Below, in pieces: positions 1-15,543 of a DNA stretch of 64,000 bases. The notes beneath the pieces are model-generated. The model searched no databases. It was not told the DNA's origin and saw nothing but the letters and a program-made list of their open reading frames with translations. Each line of letters starts with the position of its first letter. Within the stretch, counting starts at the first letter, position 1. Source of the stretch: Prostheceraeus crozeri (Eukaryota > Platyhelminthes > Polycladida > Euryleptidae); contig CAJQUW010011610.1 in NCBI GenBank assembly GCA_907163375.1, forward strand, positions 353,501 through 417,500. The letters run 5' to 3'. Made by a program: the position numbers and the translations under genes.

Positions 1-1493
1 ATGTTGCGAACCCCTAAGTAGAAAATCATAGCATTTTTCATTATTCCGCGTACCCTCACTTAACATATAAAAAATAGCAAGAATTCAGTCATGATAAAAT
101 TTGATAACGCGTAGAAATATACGAAATTCGTAATTGAATAACACAAAAATTTAACTGGGCGTAACTGATGCGAGCTTGTGTAACAACACATGCAGCGAAA
201 GGCATGCTCCAATATCAAACAAACTTTTTGTTTGCTTTTAATCATTACTATGGTGTAGAATCAGGATTCCCATAATTATGTGGTTGAGGTCGAGTTGGTG
301 GTCGCTAATTAGCAACTGTTGCTTCAAGGCCAGATGATGACAATCCAATGCGGAATGCGCACAAAGTTAACAGTTCAACTGACCTATGTTCAGGAAAGTA
401 ATGAAAGTAAAATTGAATTATAATAAATCTTCCATATTCTGCGTATCCCCGGTTGGGAACCCCTGAGCTAGACTAAGTAGGCAAGTTGTGACTCTTACGG
501 CCAATTACAATGTGCTGCGAATGATTGAAAAAAGAAGGCAACCGGATGTACTAATATTTGATTCTGAATATGCTTTGATCCTTCACTTTAGAAGTAAATT
601 TTTGTTTACAATTTAAGTGACAGTATTGACAAAATCCTTCCAATATATCGATCTTCACTTTCAACTCTTGGTGGGGCGGAGTGAAGAGTCCGTAGGATTT
701 TTGCCTTCCTAACCACGTGACCATAACATCACAGTCTGTTTGCTGGCATCGGAAATTGCCTCGATGGTGAAGATTTTTGGAGTCATTATTTCACTGTTTT
801 TCTTCAAGACTTTGAGGCTCAAGTGCGAACGGCTTATCCCAGGTCGGCTTTCTAGCTCCTTCAACGAGCACTAATCTTCATTCTCACCAAGCTTTACAAT
901 TCCTCACATCAGATTCTCTCTCTTCACAATGCGCAACAAACGGACGGTCGAATCATCAAAAATGCGATCTTACGAAATAGTGTTCACTTCTTAACCTCGA
1001 CTACTAATAACTATGTCAATGACGACGATTCCATCACTGCCAACTTCTTTATGACGCCAAACAGCATTGATGAAGCGATCAACGATCTCTCGCCACATCT
1101 CAGAAAATGATAATATTGATAGAATTCAGAGACGTTAGAATGCTGATGACTTCGATCCACGCCCACTCCACATTGACGGAAGGATATCATGAAATATCCT
1201 TCATGACACAGCAATTCGATCAGCGCCTTGCATGATTCATATTCGGCGTCAGCGTTGATTGACAAGTTCAACCTATCCAAGTACAGTTCTAATTCTACTA
1301 CAAGCGACATCAATGTCAAATAGCTATTGTCTTCAATTGCACTTAAAATTACCTTCGTGCGAAATGGAGAGAGTAGTTCGTGACGTTATAAAGCTTATTG
1401 AGGCATTTTGCGTGATATACAACCCTTACTTAATGATGGCTTAATATCGTGCCATTTATCAATGACAGGTTGACTTTTATACAAAGCAAACAA
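1..1493. other. Intron 3' of the pre-IQ exon, left part; nothing recognised
   Basis: AT-rich intron sequence. I see no exon of the channel and no recognisable mobile element. Short open frames here have no family signature. Confidence 0.5.
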
Positions 1494-1712
1494 CCATTTT
1501 TCAAAATAATTGAGCACTCCTTTTTTTAAAACCAAAATGTAAATATATTGAGGCAAAATAACAGGAACCCAACGTTTCGCTCGTCTTGACTTCTGTCAAG
1601 GGCTACAACACACAAAGGTCGAGACGAGCGAAACGTTGGGTTCGTGCTATTTTGCCTCAATATTTACATTTCGGTTTTAAAAAAAGGAGTACTCAATTAT
1701 TTTGAAAAATGG
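1494..1712. repeat. Long inverted repeat (foldback) with Penelope-like ends
   Basis: Two arms of about 95 nt, 1494-1590 and 1618-1712, are near-perfect reverse complements around a 27-nt spacer. Each arm contains a T8/A8 run, a stretch ending GAGGCAAAATA, and a GCGAAACGTTGGGTT motif close to the centre. On the minus strand 1566-1604 can fold as a hammerhead-like module (stem I AGCCC with GGGUU, then GAAAC and cleavage triplet GUU). A similar T8/A4 start recurs at 36285. Confidence 0.8.
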
Positions 1713-1832
1713 ATGCATCAAATCACCTAAGATGGACATTTTCTGCAGTTTTGCGAGATTAAAAATGATGATGCCTTTCAAAATTGAAAACTTCAAAGTT
1801 AAATAGCAAGAATCCCATAGACATCGGATTCA

Positions 1833-1958
<126 letters not shown>

Positions 1959-2387
1959 TTATCACACCCTTTTTCCAACATTTGCAGGAAGAAAAAATCA
2001 ATCTCGTAACCTGTTAATGAAAAAGAATCTTCGATATCAAATTGTACTGTTAGTCTTTCGCATTGAAGGGTGGAGTTCTCTTGTGAGTTACAATTCGCGT
2101 ATTCAACATCGAAGCCAACACATCGGAAGAATTATTTCTCCTCTACACATCACATGGAAAAGGATCAATAATTGCAACTTCACAAAATGTGATATTATCA
2201 GGTGACGCTCACGACACACGAAGCCTCATGTGCTGATATCAGAGTCAATCAGATAAAAGAATTTTTAATCTCAGTACCTGTTATCAGCTTACGTCACTAA
2301 GTGTTATAATGAAAGATGTTCGCCCTTTGATTATTCACAGATGCACAACTTGCAGAAAGATGTTGGATATTCTTATTCACAAATGAA

Positions 2388-2573
2388 GCTTTAACGTCAC
2401 TACTCCCCCATACTGGGGTTTTGGACGGTGGTGACACAGTCAGACATTTCTGGAGCGTTGTAGTACTTTTAGTCTGGATGCCCTTCCTGCCGACTTCCAA
2501 TGACACTTTCGGGGCTCGATCTCCTGACCAAAGGATCGGTAGGCCAAGCACTTAACCACTGTGCCACGGAGAC
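2388..2573 (-). mobile_element. tRNA-derived SINE, family A, near full-length copy
   Basis: Read on the minus strand it begins GTCTCCGTGGCACAGTGGTT, a tRNA-like A box, followed by a B box-like GATCGAGCCCC, a conserved ATGACACTTTCGGGG-type stretch read on the plus strand, and a tail ending in GACGTTAAA. The same order is found at 3850-4036, 28473-28650, 36805-36912, 50607-50790 and 55490-55665, which shows it is a dispersed family rather than a gene. Confidence 0.85.
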
Positions 2574-2613
2574 TACTTATCATGTTAACTGCTTTTGACG
2601 TGAGGTAATTATT

Positions 2614-2829
2614 CATAGTCATGTTAAAACAAGTTATTGTGCTCTATGTACTTATATTGCAGAATGTGATAATTTAGTTTTAGCTGCCAACCAGTTACCC
2701 TTGAACATGTCTCTGTGAGACGAAACGTCGGGTTTTTATCAGTCACTTATTTGTCTTTATTTTAACTACATTATCTCATCCTGCAATAAAAATACAGGGA
2801 GCAGAATAGCTTGTTTTAACATGGCTATG
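2614..2829. repeat. Inverted-repeat element carrying a hammerhead-like module
   Basis: The arm 2614-2678 (starting CATAGTCATGTTAAAACAAG) is the reverse complement of 2766-2829. The interior holds the module at 2697-2733. The organisation, inverted ends around a GAAAC-type hairpin, matches the elements at 1494, 40840 and 51095 and is similar to Penelope-like element termini. Confidence 0.75.
2697..2733 (+). ncRNA. Hammerhead-like module, diverged core
   Basis: Possible fold: stem I ACCC with GGGU; stem II GTCTC with GAGAC around a TGT loop; then GAAAC and the triplet GTC directly before stem I. The upstream core UUGAACA departs from CUGANGA, so catalysis is doubtful. It is best read as a decayed type I hammerhead of a Penelope-like element. 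Confidence 0.45.
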
Positions 2830-3661
2830 AGACCAGTTATTCACATATCGGTATAAATAAGGTTTTGCGTGTTGTCATCGGATTTAGAACGTATTTTAGA
2901 TTCCATTTTGTTGATGACTTTATATTGATAGCATATCTCAGCGATTAGTAATTTGGCCGACATATTATGTTATAAATGTGAACAACTAAAACCACGTTTG
3001 CTAAGGTACTAAGTACTTTTGAATTATTCTTCATATTATCGATACATCCCATCCCTCCTACCTAAAAATAAGTCAGCTGAAACTTAGTGGTTTCAAGAAA
3101 CATATTTGAATGGGGTACGTATAAGTTAACGTATATATGAAGCGTATGATACGTATAATGAAGCACGTATAATATTGGACCGTGCTCTGACACTTCTGTT
3201 ATTCTATTACTTCACTTTCATGGACAATGTCCATCATAGCTGATGAAAACTATACCTTCTCTTGTCCGAACAAATGAAAATATAAACCAGTCATAAAACT
3301 GTGATTAAGACAACACCATGTAGCGAACGTTTTTGATAAATAGCGGTGACCTCAAGTAAGTACTGTGAGTGCAAAAAGTGTTCACTCGACACTTAAAGAT
3401 AGTATTTACACATTTGGCAAAACCAGGAATTTCGAGGCATATCTTGCATTCATCACGAGTCTTGGAAACCATGTGATTCACCGATTGATCCAAAATTACA
3501 GTACTATAGTTAAGATATTATTTCTCTTAGTGCATTACTACCAGCCTGAGGCGACCTCACAGAAGCACTGCTAGGCTAACAAATCTCTAACAGTATCACT
3601 CACCCATTGAAATTTGCTTGTCACTAACAACTCACTATGCAACACTGTTTCTGTGCGGTCG

Positions 3662-3822
3662 CCCCTGATGGCTTAGTGGTTAGTGACTTGGACATTTATC
3701 ACGAAAGTACTGGGTTCGGATCAGTACAAGTGCATTCCTTCGTTATAGGATAGCTCAGTCAGCTAAGTCTCCGGGCATCATTACGGAGGTGCAGTAGGTC
3801 CAAGGGTTCGAGTCTGTCCGCC
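3662..3822 (+). repeat. Two tRNA-like segments, probably SINE heads
   Basis: At about 3662-3738 a GATGGCTTAGTGGTTAGTGAC A-box-like stretch is followed by GGGTTCGGATC. At 3748-3822 GGATAGCTCAGTCAGCTAAG is followed by GGGTTCGAGTC, and GGATA can pair with TGTCC as an acceptor remnant. Neither folds into a normal tRNA with a clear anticodon arm, so I read them as tRNA-derived repeat pieces. Confidence 0.35.
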
Positions 3823-3849
3823 TTGTGAGACACCAACGCTCTCACTGAC

Positions 3850-4036
3850 GGTTTAACGTCACTGCTCCCCCTTGCTGGGGCTGAGACGGTGTTGACATAG
3901 TCAGACTTTTAACTGGTTCGTTGTGATCTTTTAGTCCGGATGCCCTTCCTGCCGACTTCCAATGACACTTTCGGGGCTCGACCTCTGGACCGAAAGATCG
4001 CTAGGCAAAGCACTTAACCACTGTGCCACGGAGACC
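3850..4036 (-). mobile_element. tRNA-derived SINE, family A, near full-length copy
   Basis: Closely matches the copy at 2388-2573 in the same orientation, from the GGTTTAACGTCACTGCTCCC tail (plus strand) to the CCACGGAGAC head. The head still shows A- and B-box-like motifs on the minus strand. Confidence 0.85.
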
Positions 4037-5015
4037 ACTAGAGGTAACTAACCCCAGCCTTGTGAGAATTGCGAGTTTGTGAGAGCTTCACAACTTCGAC
4101 ATTGCTAGCATGTCTTGGTGCATTGGGTGAAGCACGGATGAATTAAAAAAGTTGGATTCAAATAGAAATTAGCGTCAAGGATTACAGATGAACATTCTCA
4201 GTCATTTCTGCCAAATAAATGCTCCATCATGGATCGGAAAATGATGATTTATGAAGTTTGTTACTCATTTTGAATTATCTAAACTGCTCCCTTACAGGAA
4301 ACGTTTATTTAATCGCAAAGTTATGGAATGCTATCTGTCTGTCGATCGAAAGAACTATCGGAAGGAAATAAAGTGAACGAAAATTAATTCTCTCTTCCAA
4401 TCTCATAAAATATGTTCTTGATGGTTCACACCAAATGAAGTTTTAATAATCTGCGCACTCTGTGATGCAAGTTCGACTAGAACGAGCAATTAAAGTGCAA
4501 AACAATCAAATGTATGTTCTGGTGTGACGTGAGTTGTTTTTTCATCATGTGATACGGTTTGGTCGCTCAAAAACCAACGATAGAATGGCAACGCATTGGT
4601 GACTATTCAAATGACAAATGTTTATCTGGATTCGGACAGGATGCAAACAGGTTATAGTTGAAATGAAGGAAAAATGAAGGATTTTCTCTGTGCTTTGGTC
4701 ACACTCTGTAGTGGAATTTGTCAACGGATAAATATAACACACCACCCCCGCATCTAAGTGCGTCATGTAGTCAGTGAATATCCCTTTGGAAGATGGATTA
4801 AACTGACGTGAATACACGCAGTTATTAGTCTCGACTTCTACTAAGACTTTGATTACTTATGTCGCACTTTAGTGTTTAGATGCAGACTACACTTTTAATT
4901 GTCAAGATCTTTTTGAAAGAATTCCAAATCTATTTCATATTATCTCCGATTGAAATTCTATTTGACCATGGATATATCTGAAACATGGAGTTGGAACATG
5001 GATATAGATATAGTG

Positions 5016-5172
5016 ATGTCATACTACGTAATGGATAGAGGATGGCTATGCGATTGTCTGGGATATAGAGAGGGAAATTATTTGAAGAATCCCGAGGGAT
5101 ATATCAAACAATTTCACGAGCTATGTCAGAGAATCGCATATCCATCCTCTATCTGTTATAAAGTATGTCAGA
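5016..5172. repeat. Imperfect inverted repeat inside an open frame
   Basis: GATAGAGGATGGCTATGCGA at 5034 matches, in reverse complement, a copy at about 5137-5156; the similarity extends to roughly 5016-5085 against 5100-5172. A 129-codon plus-strand frame (4950-5339) runs through both arms but has no family signature. It is probably a small foldback element in the intron, not a gene. Confidence 0.55.
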
Positions 5173-6146
5173 TTACGAGGACCACAGATATCCGCGATAC
5201 AATCCCTCTCTACCAAGATTTTCCCTGGGAACAAATTTTATCAAATATAGAAGGGATTCTGAAATACGATTCTATCTGGTATACCACAGTGAGACAGATT
5301 GCAAGAGGACTACTGTCTACAGAAAGAAACGTCATTTGAGATAGAAGAGTGACAGCCGAAGGATGTGTCGAAGAATGGGTAGTGCAACAACGTCTTCAGG
5401 ACGTTGAACGGTTGACGCATCGACGTTCATTATAGAAATACATGGAGAACCGCCATCAAACCGGACCGACGCTTGCCAACGTCCAACGCTCGTAACACGG
5501 AAGAAACAATAAGAAAACTATAAAGAAATCGCATCGGGTGTTCTGATTCCTCCGATATTTCTGACGATACACGTCAATCAGGGGTCAGATTTCTTCATCG
5601 AGCTTGCTTTGAAAAGGAGAGATCTTTTCAGACAAGTGCATTAGGAAAAATCCCAAAAATACAGCGGAAAGTTAATGTTGAACATCATTCTTCGGCCTCA
5701 TACTTCCTGTGAATGAAATATTGAAATTAACAACATTGATACGTTGTCAAAAATGGATTGAAATTCCGCTTAGTTTCTACAAATGACGTCCAAAGGTTAT
5801 CTCAGGTTGCAATTATAAACATACTGGCAGGAAAATGATATCACGGAGGCTAAAATGAACTCAACAACCTTTAATGGATAATTAAAAACCGGAATTTTAT
5901 TGAGTCAGTTTTATGCTTCGTAAAGTCAATCATTAGTTCGTCCTTATTACAATAATTGCAACTTTGGATATTTCAAAAGGAAGTGTGATCGGGTACATCT
6001 CTTCATTCGCCTCAATGAACAGTAAAGCTATGTTATTAACGGAGGAATTAGTTTTGCATGCTCAAAATTCACACGTCCTTTTCAATTGGCTGTCTCTTTC
6101 AACGTAGCAATTCCTTATCTACGTAGCAAATGTTCATAGAGAATCA

Positions 6147-6269
<123 letters not shown>

Positions 6270-8103
6270 TCATGAAATATTATTCATATTATCGACGTAG
6301 TATCATCGATTTACAGCATTTGTAATGCGAAATCAATTTTCATTACTACTTTGCTGCATTACTAACGTCAATTTTCATACATATATAGCTGATTATATTC
6401 CAATATCACTTTGCGAGATTGCACTTACATGAGGCAACTGCTGTGTCAACAATACACTGCATAGGTATGTGATACTTATAGTAGGCTACTGACAGAAAAT
6501 ACACATGTACCTGCATGTTGATTATAACATTAACAGGCGTATTTTTTAAGGCAATCGCCAAGTATATATTTTAATACGAGGGTTGGCTTGAAAGCCATTT
6601 CTACAGAAAATTCCATGGTCAGTCAGATATTCTTTGATTATAGCAAGCAGTGAGAGCGATCTACATACAATGATGAGTTCTAAACAAAGCTGCTCCTTAT
6701 TTAATTTGGTCTTAAGTTGAATTGTCCAAAAAATCTTAGAAATAGGCACCGTCAGAGGAATTTAATCAATATGTGATATCAGATTAAATGGTCCGCGCAT
6801 GCTGAAATGTAATTTGGCGCAAACTATTGATGGTGGTTTTCAACCTTGAATTGTTTACCAATAGCGGTAATAGAAAATAATAATTTCATATCAAGCTTAA
6901 TACATGTAATGAGCAATAGTTCACTTAGTTGACCAGTCAGTCAGCGAGTAACAAGATAAAAAGCAAATGGAAAACTTAAAATGAATGACAAATCACGTGT
7001 AGTTTATTTGAAATTGGTGGAACCTGTTTTACTTTAGGGCCTGCTATGCTTATTGATTGGCCAAATATACCTATCGTATTTTTCGGACCATTCTTAGCAG
7101 ATGGCTAAAAATACAACTGAAATTCATAAATTTTACCAAAATACATAAATAGAAACATCGACCATGAATGTCTGAATTTGCAGTGACTCTAATCTATCAC
7201 AGTAATATGTTTGATGACTGTACAATGTTGATTGTAGTATAACACAAACAGCTAATAAGAATTTTGGAATCGTTGATCATTAAAGCTGTTATACTAAATA
7301 TATATTCGTGTACAAAAATACCTCGTATAAACAGCGCATTTGCTGATCACCATTTGAACATCGACCACAGAAGACTTGAAGGTAAGAGGCCTGTGATTAT
7401 GTGAATAATGTCTTCAATTTTCTTAAGCTCACCTTAATAAAGTTGATCAATAAACTTTGTTTGAAATACCACATCTATAACTTTTCTTTTGCTAGGCACA
7501 CTATCAGTAATGGTGAATTGGTTTGATTTCTCCTCATTGGTTAGACGCAACGTGGTATATGCAGCAGATATACGTACACAACTGCTAAATTCGCAGCAGT
7601 GTTCAGCTGACTTGTTTGACTTTGTTGTACAGTGATCAGCATCCTGTCATTCATATTCCACAATTTTTTACCTTTGAAAATCCCTCAAACCTGAACTCCC
7701 AGCGATTCACTCATTTTATCGCAAATAAATGTGCAAAACGACATAGAGCAATTTTTCATTCAACGACACGCTGGCATGATTAATTGAATTTCCGGATATT
7801 TTTTCGAGCGAATGAAGATGAAATTCCTTTAATAGAAGTGATTTGAGATAAGAAATACGTTGAAGACTAGGAAATGATTAAAGACAAACTTTGTTTTTAT
7901 GAGCTAGCGATTAACAATTTAACTAGAACGGACAAAAAAACAGATTTCATCATGGCACAAGTTGACTTGAGTAAAAACATTTTATCAGAATTCCTCGTAT
8001 TTTAGCATCATCATAAAAAGTGACAGTCAGTAGGAATATCTGGGAATTTTTGTTCGCTTGCTAGTCGAATGATGAAGTCAGGAAAAGAGAGAAAGAGACT
8101 TAC

Positions 8104-8200
8104 TACACAAGCAGTTCGATGAGGACACAATTTGCCGAAGCCAAGTGGCGGCGATATTTTTCTCAAGAGTGTGACGACATCTAAATGCTTGATTCTCCCT
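8104..8200 (-). CDS. Cav1: Cav1 exon: EF-hand region
   Basis: 97 nt; acceptor CGATTACAG, donor GTA/GTAAGT; one base completes Lys, then 32 codons. It encodes [20 protein letters not shown] and [12 protein letters not shown]. This completes the EF-hand motif after IVS6, which in Cav1 channels takes part in calcium-dependent inactivation. A donor at GTAGTA three bases earlier is also possible and would drop one Val; phase is unaffected. Confidence 0.94.
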
Positions 8201-8451
8201 CTGTAATCGAAAATGCGATGAGATTAGTCAATTTCCAAAACTATCAATAGAATATTCGAAGATGGCAAATTCATTTCTTCGCATAACTTAGACATATTTC
8301 GATAAATTAGGCTGTTTGAGAGAAAGGGTACTTTGATTTGCAATTATCGCTTAGACGTTGTGGAGATTCTAATAGTTCTTCAGATATATTGAACAACAAC
8401 GACATTCCTCTGAGTTAGGTTAGACAGATATAAGTATGTAAAAGGTCATAT

Positions 8452-8600
8452 AGGGCTGGCAAACTTTATGGAAAACTAGTTTTTACCACGGCAGGTTGGA
8501 AAAACCGGTAAATACCGGATACAATTGGTGAAAAACGGGAAAATGGGAATATTGGAAATATAAGGGTGAGTGGGAAACTTGTATTGCCATTAATATTCGT
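8452..8600. repeat. Possible hAT-type terminus
   Basis: TAGGGCTGGCAAACTTT followed by ACCGGTAAATACCGG and runs such as AAACGGGAAAATGGGAA resembles hAT transposon ends. No opposite terminus or transposase was found, so this is only a suggestion. Confidence 0.25.
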
Positions 8601-8827
8601 TGTTAAAAAAATATATACATATTCACATGATACAGGTCAGCATCTCTATACTGGTTATTGTATCTTCGAACTGAGACATCACATCCTACAATAGCTTAAA
8701 TTCTGCTTTCGTCTATTGTTGTCAAGGATTGACTATACCTTTGATTGATACCTTTGTTGTCGTCAGTTGAATACACTGAATAATTTTAGAGTGAATGTTT
8801 TGTAATTCAACAGAAGGAGAATAACTG

Positions 8828-8901
8828 CGCGTCTTGGTGGATTTGAACCACCGGCCTCTGGCATTCTAGGTCAACGCTCTACCAACTGAGCTATCGACGA
8901 G
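8828..8901 (-). repeat. tRNA-like sequence, probably a tRNA pseudogene or SINE head
   Basis: The minus strand has a good D arm (TAGCTCAGTTGGTAGAGC) and T arm (GGTGGTTCAAATCCACC), so both polymerase III boxes are intact. The anticodon stem has a mismatch and a weak end pair, and the acceptor stem pairs over only four bases. The formal anticodon would be AGA, but there is no serine-type long variable arm. I therefore do not call a functional tRNA. Confidence 0.5.
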
Positions 8902-9408
8902 TAACAGAAAGACTTAAGTCCTCAATTGAAGAACCCGCGTGAGAGAATCAGATGGCTTCATTCCCCTAGACAACATAGCATCAACCGTCAAAATGAGGTT
9001 GATCAGATTTGAATCAATTAATGAAAAGAGGCAATTAATGGAAAATTATGTAAAAAAATAAACACTGTCTCCAATGCAATTTGTGATATTATATGAGAAA
9101 CTGTAGCTAGTTTGCTCTACAGTTCTGTGCATGTCTTTTGGGATTTTAATATTATTATAATGACTCCATGCCTGACATTATGAAGCACTGAAATCCGACA
9201 TAACACGTTTGAAACAAGAGTGGACTACTATGACCAGTTTGTCCTTCACGTCCATCATACTAGTGTTCCGTTGTCACGCTTACTTTCCCCTGCTATCAAT
9301 TTCCTGGCGGAAAGTGCAATGTAGCTTAGAATTTCCGGGAGTAAAACAGTTACAATTTTTGAAAGCTGCTAGTTTCAGTGTTGTTCACTCCCCCTTCATA
9401 AATCTCTC

Positions 9409-9452
9409 TGCTTCTGATGACAGCCTAAGAAGAGGCCGAAATTAATAAAGCA
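9409..9452 (+). ncRNA. Candidate type I hammerhead ribozyme with intact core
   Basis: All conserved parts occur in order: stem I 5' strand TGCTT (9409-9413), CTGATGA core (9414-9420), stem II GCCT with AGGC around AAGAAG (9423-9436), GAAA (9438-9441), a minimal stem III ending in the NUH triplet ATA, and stem I 3' strand AAGCA (9448-9452), which pairs perfectly with TGCTT. Short-stem-III hammerheads of this kind are known from Penelope-like elements and other retroelements. A diverged relative occurs at 52095-52140. It lies in the 2.3 kb intron between the IVS6 and EF-hand exons, antisense to the channel. Confidence 0.65.
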
Positions 9453-10496
9453 TATGAAATAATTACCATCTTCTATACTTGGTTTACAAACTAAATCTTA
9501 TGAAAAAATGAATAACCAAGGTCTCTTCAATGCTTTCCCACCTCTTTGAACTGAAGTTACAATACTGAGATATCCGAGCTTGTGGCTTCTAGGACACTGT
9601 ATTAAAATTGTGCTTGTCAATCGTTTTCCTAGGATAAAATAAGTAATAACGGTTTTCTGATAAACATTTTCCAAGTAGTTTAAATCGGAGGAGGGGCGGG
9701 GAAGAGATATCATAATACCGGTTCAACTGTGCAAATTGTGTTGAACAAACTACCACCTAGACAGCACATCGAGTAAGCACATGTACAATATGGCGAAGTA
9801 TCAATTCAATAGAGGTGTCATACTTCTGAAGAAATACTGTTTTAATAGCAAGAAATATCCCATATTTCAATCATTTCAGTGTGCTGAAAATTGGCATCAA
9901 ACGCAGGATTACGGTTTCAGCATAAATCATAGACTGCTACACTTATTGTTCATGCAAGTTTATATCTCAAATTTCAATAAACCGATGAATTTCAATTCAC
10001 AGTCGAGATCCATCTGATGATAAAGGATATCAAAGTAGAAAGCATGGATGCTGAAATCAGCGCGACTGATTAAATAACTTGATGCACAGACACTGCACTT
10101 TAAAGAACCTCATACCTGTTTGAGAGTGCACTTTTATGTTAGGCAAATATTGATATTTATGTGAACTTTTATGTAAAGCATATTATTATCCAAATAACTG
10201 TTGCGAAGCACTGTAATTATCATTGAACATGAAATACCTGTCTGCTTTCTTCGATTAATTTAGATGTAAAAAAAATATCGCGCAATTTCGTAAAGTTTAT
10301 CTGAATCAAATCTTCCGTAAAAGGTCATGAATCCTTTAATTAGATTCCATTGTTGATGCCGTCTTTATGACTGTACATGTACGCATATATCATAGAAGTG
10401 CACCAATTTCCCTGTAGAAGACTGCTCAGACTCACTACACAGTATGCAATAAGAAGCAAATCACTATCAATGAAAATAAATGTTTTTGAAAACTTA

Positions 10497-14364
<3,868 letters not shown>

Positions 14365-14625
14365 TGATACATAGAAATAGATTGTTTATCTGAAGTTGAC
14401 TAGAATGGAAATTGACTTAAGGTCGCGGCACATCCGCGGGAACTAAGTTGCAGCATGAACCATCAATGCTTAGAATTGCGTATGTGACTGATTCTAACCC
14501 TTTGATTCAGCCATTGACAAGTGTATCTAAGTGAAAATGCGTGCGATTTTGTGTCACTATTGTGTATTGTGTGAAGCTTTACTTCCATTCTAGACGCTTT
14601 ATTGTCATCAATTTCTATGGTTCGA
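14365..14625 (+). repeat. Dispersed repeat R, plus-strand copy
   Basis: From TACATAGAAATAGATTGTTT to about TCATCAATTTCTATGG this matches 40540-40802 in reverse complement at high identity, including GACTTAAGGTCGCGGCACAT and AATGCGTGCGATTTTGTGTC. A shorter relative lies at 58322-58400. No protein signature or tRNA-like boxes are seen. Confidence 0.75.
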
Positions 14626-15163
14626 TAGATATGATAGTCTTAGTAGCCAATCATAGTTTCTGACCTGTCAGGTCTCCACTTCAATTTATTTGACTTGCTC
14701 TTGACGATCTCTTGGCTATGCTTTGCTATTATAAGCTTAAGTCAGTTGCTGAAGTAGTGAAGTGATTGTTGTGAACATACTAAAATGCCGTTAATCAATG
14801 AAAAATGTCGTTAAATAACAAAGGTGGCAACAAAATGAAAATTGTTGTTCATTAATGACAAATTTAAGCAAGTGATCTGTTGAAGCATCAATTTTGACGT
14901 TGATAAATGAGAGATTTCTGTTAACAAATGCAAAGAACGACCTGTATAATCTCAGCAAGTCAAGAACATTCAGAAAAGCTCTGATTTCTGCATTTTTCAG
15001 CCTTCTGAGAAGGAATAACTAATTTAATATAATATTTGATATTTTTTTTATTAGAAAATTGAAAATAATGACGATCAGAACATTAAGCAGCATTTTCATC
15101 GGATAACAAAATATAGAACAGACCAGGGGCATGACCCATGCCATGGCAGACGTTTGTTCTTAC

Positions 15164-15279
15164 CATAAAAGAACAAATAACGTAAAAACTAATAAAATAC
15201 ACATAAGCAAAGCTACTGTCGCATCGGGCATTCGAGTTTTCACGTGAGTCGTCCGATCTTTTGTCACAATGGACATCTT
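15164..15279 (-). CDS. Cav1: Cav1 exon: repeat IV post-filter loop and first half of IVS6
   Basis: 116 nt; acceptor ATGTTTCAG, donor ATG/GTAAGA; two bases of a split codon then 38 codons, ending in phase 0. It encodes the acidic extracellular loop DVHCDKRSDDSRENSNARCD, whose two cysteines probably form a disulphide, and SSFAYVYFISFYVICSFM, the outer half of IVS6. A 13.7 kb intron packed with mobile elements separates it from the pore exon. Confidence 0.93.
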
Positions 15280-15543
15280 CTGAAACATGGAAAGCATAAA
15301 AACATAAATTAGTTGTAGCATTAAACAAAAACTCACCAAGAATGAGCATATCATGTAGAAGGAGATGAAGTAGGGATAGGCTATGGAGGAACCGCAAGTA
15401 GTATGGTCTAAAGTGCCCGCTTTGAGAGCCTTTTGATACGTATCCGAATGTTGATCACAATGAACTCTTACATCTGTTGAACAAATACAACCGATATCAG
15501 CATATTTTCAAATCATAGTATGATAGACTTAGTTTCTCATATA

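Noticed and set aside
8828-8901. Functional tRNA gene
   Set aside because: D and T arms are good, but the anticodon stem is mismatched, the acceptor stem is broken, and the formal anticodon (AGA, Ser) lacks the long variable arm.
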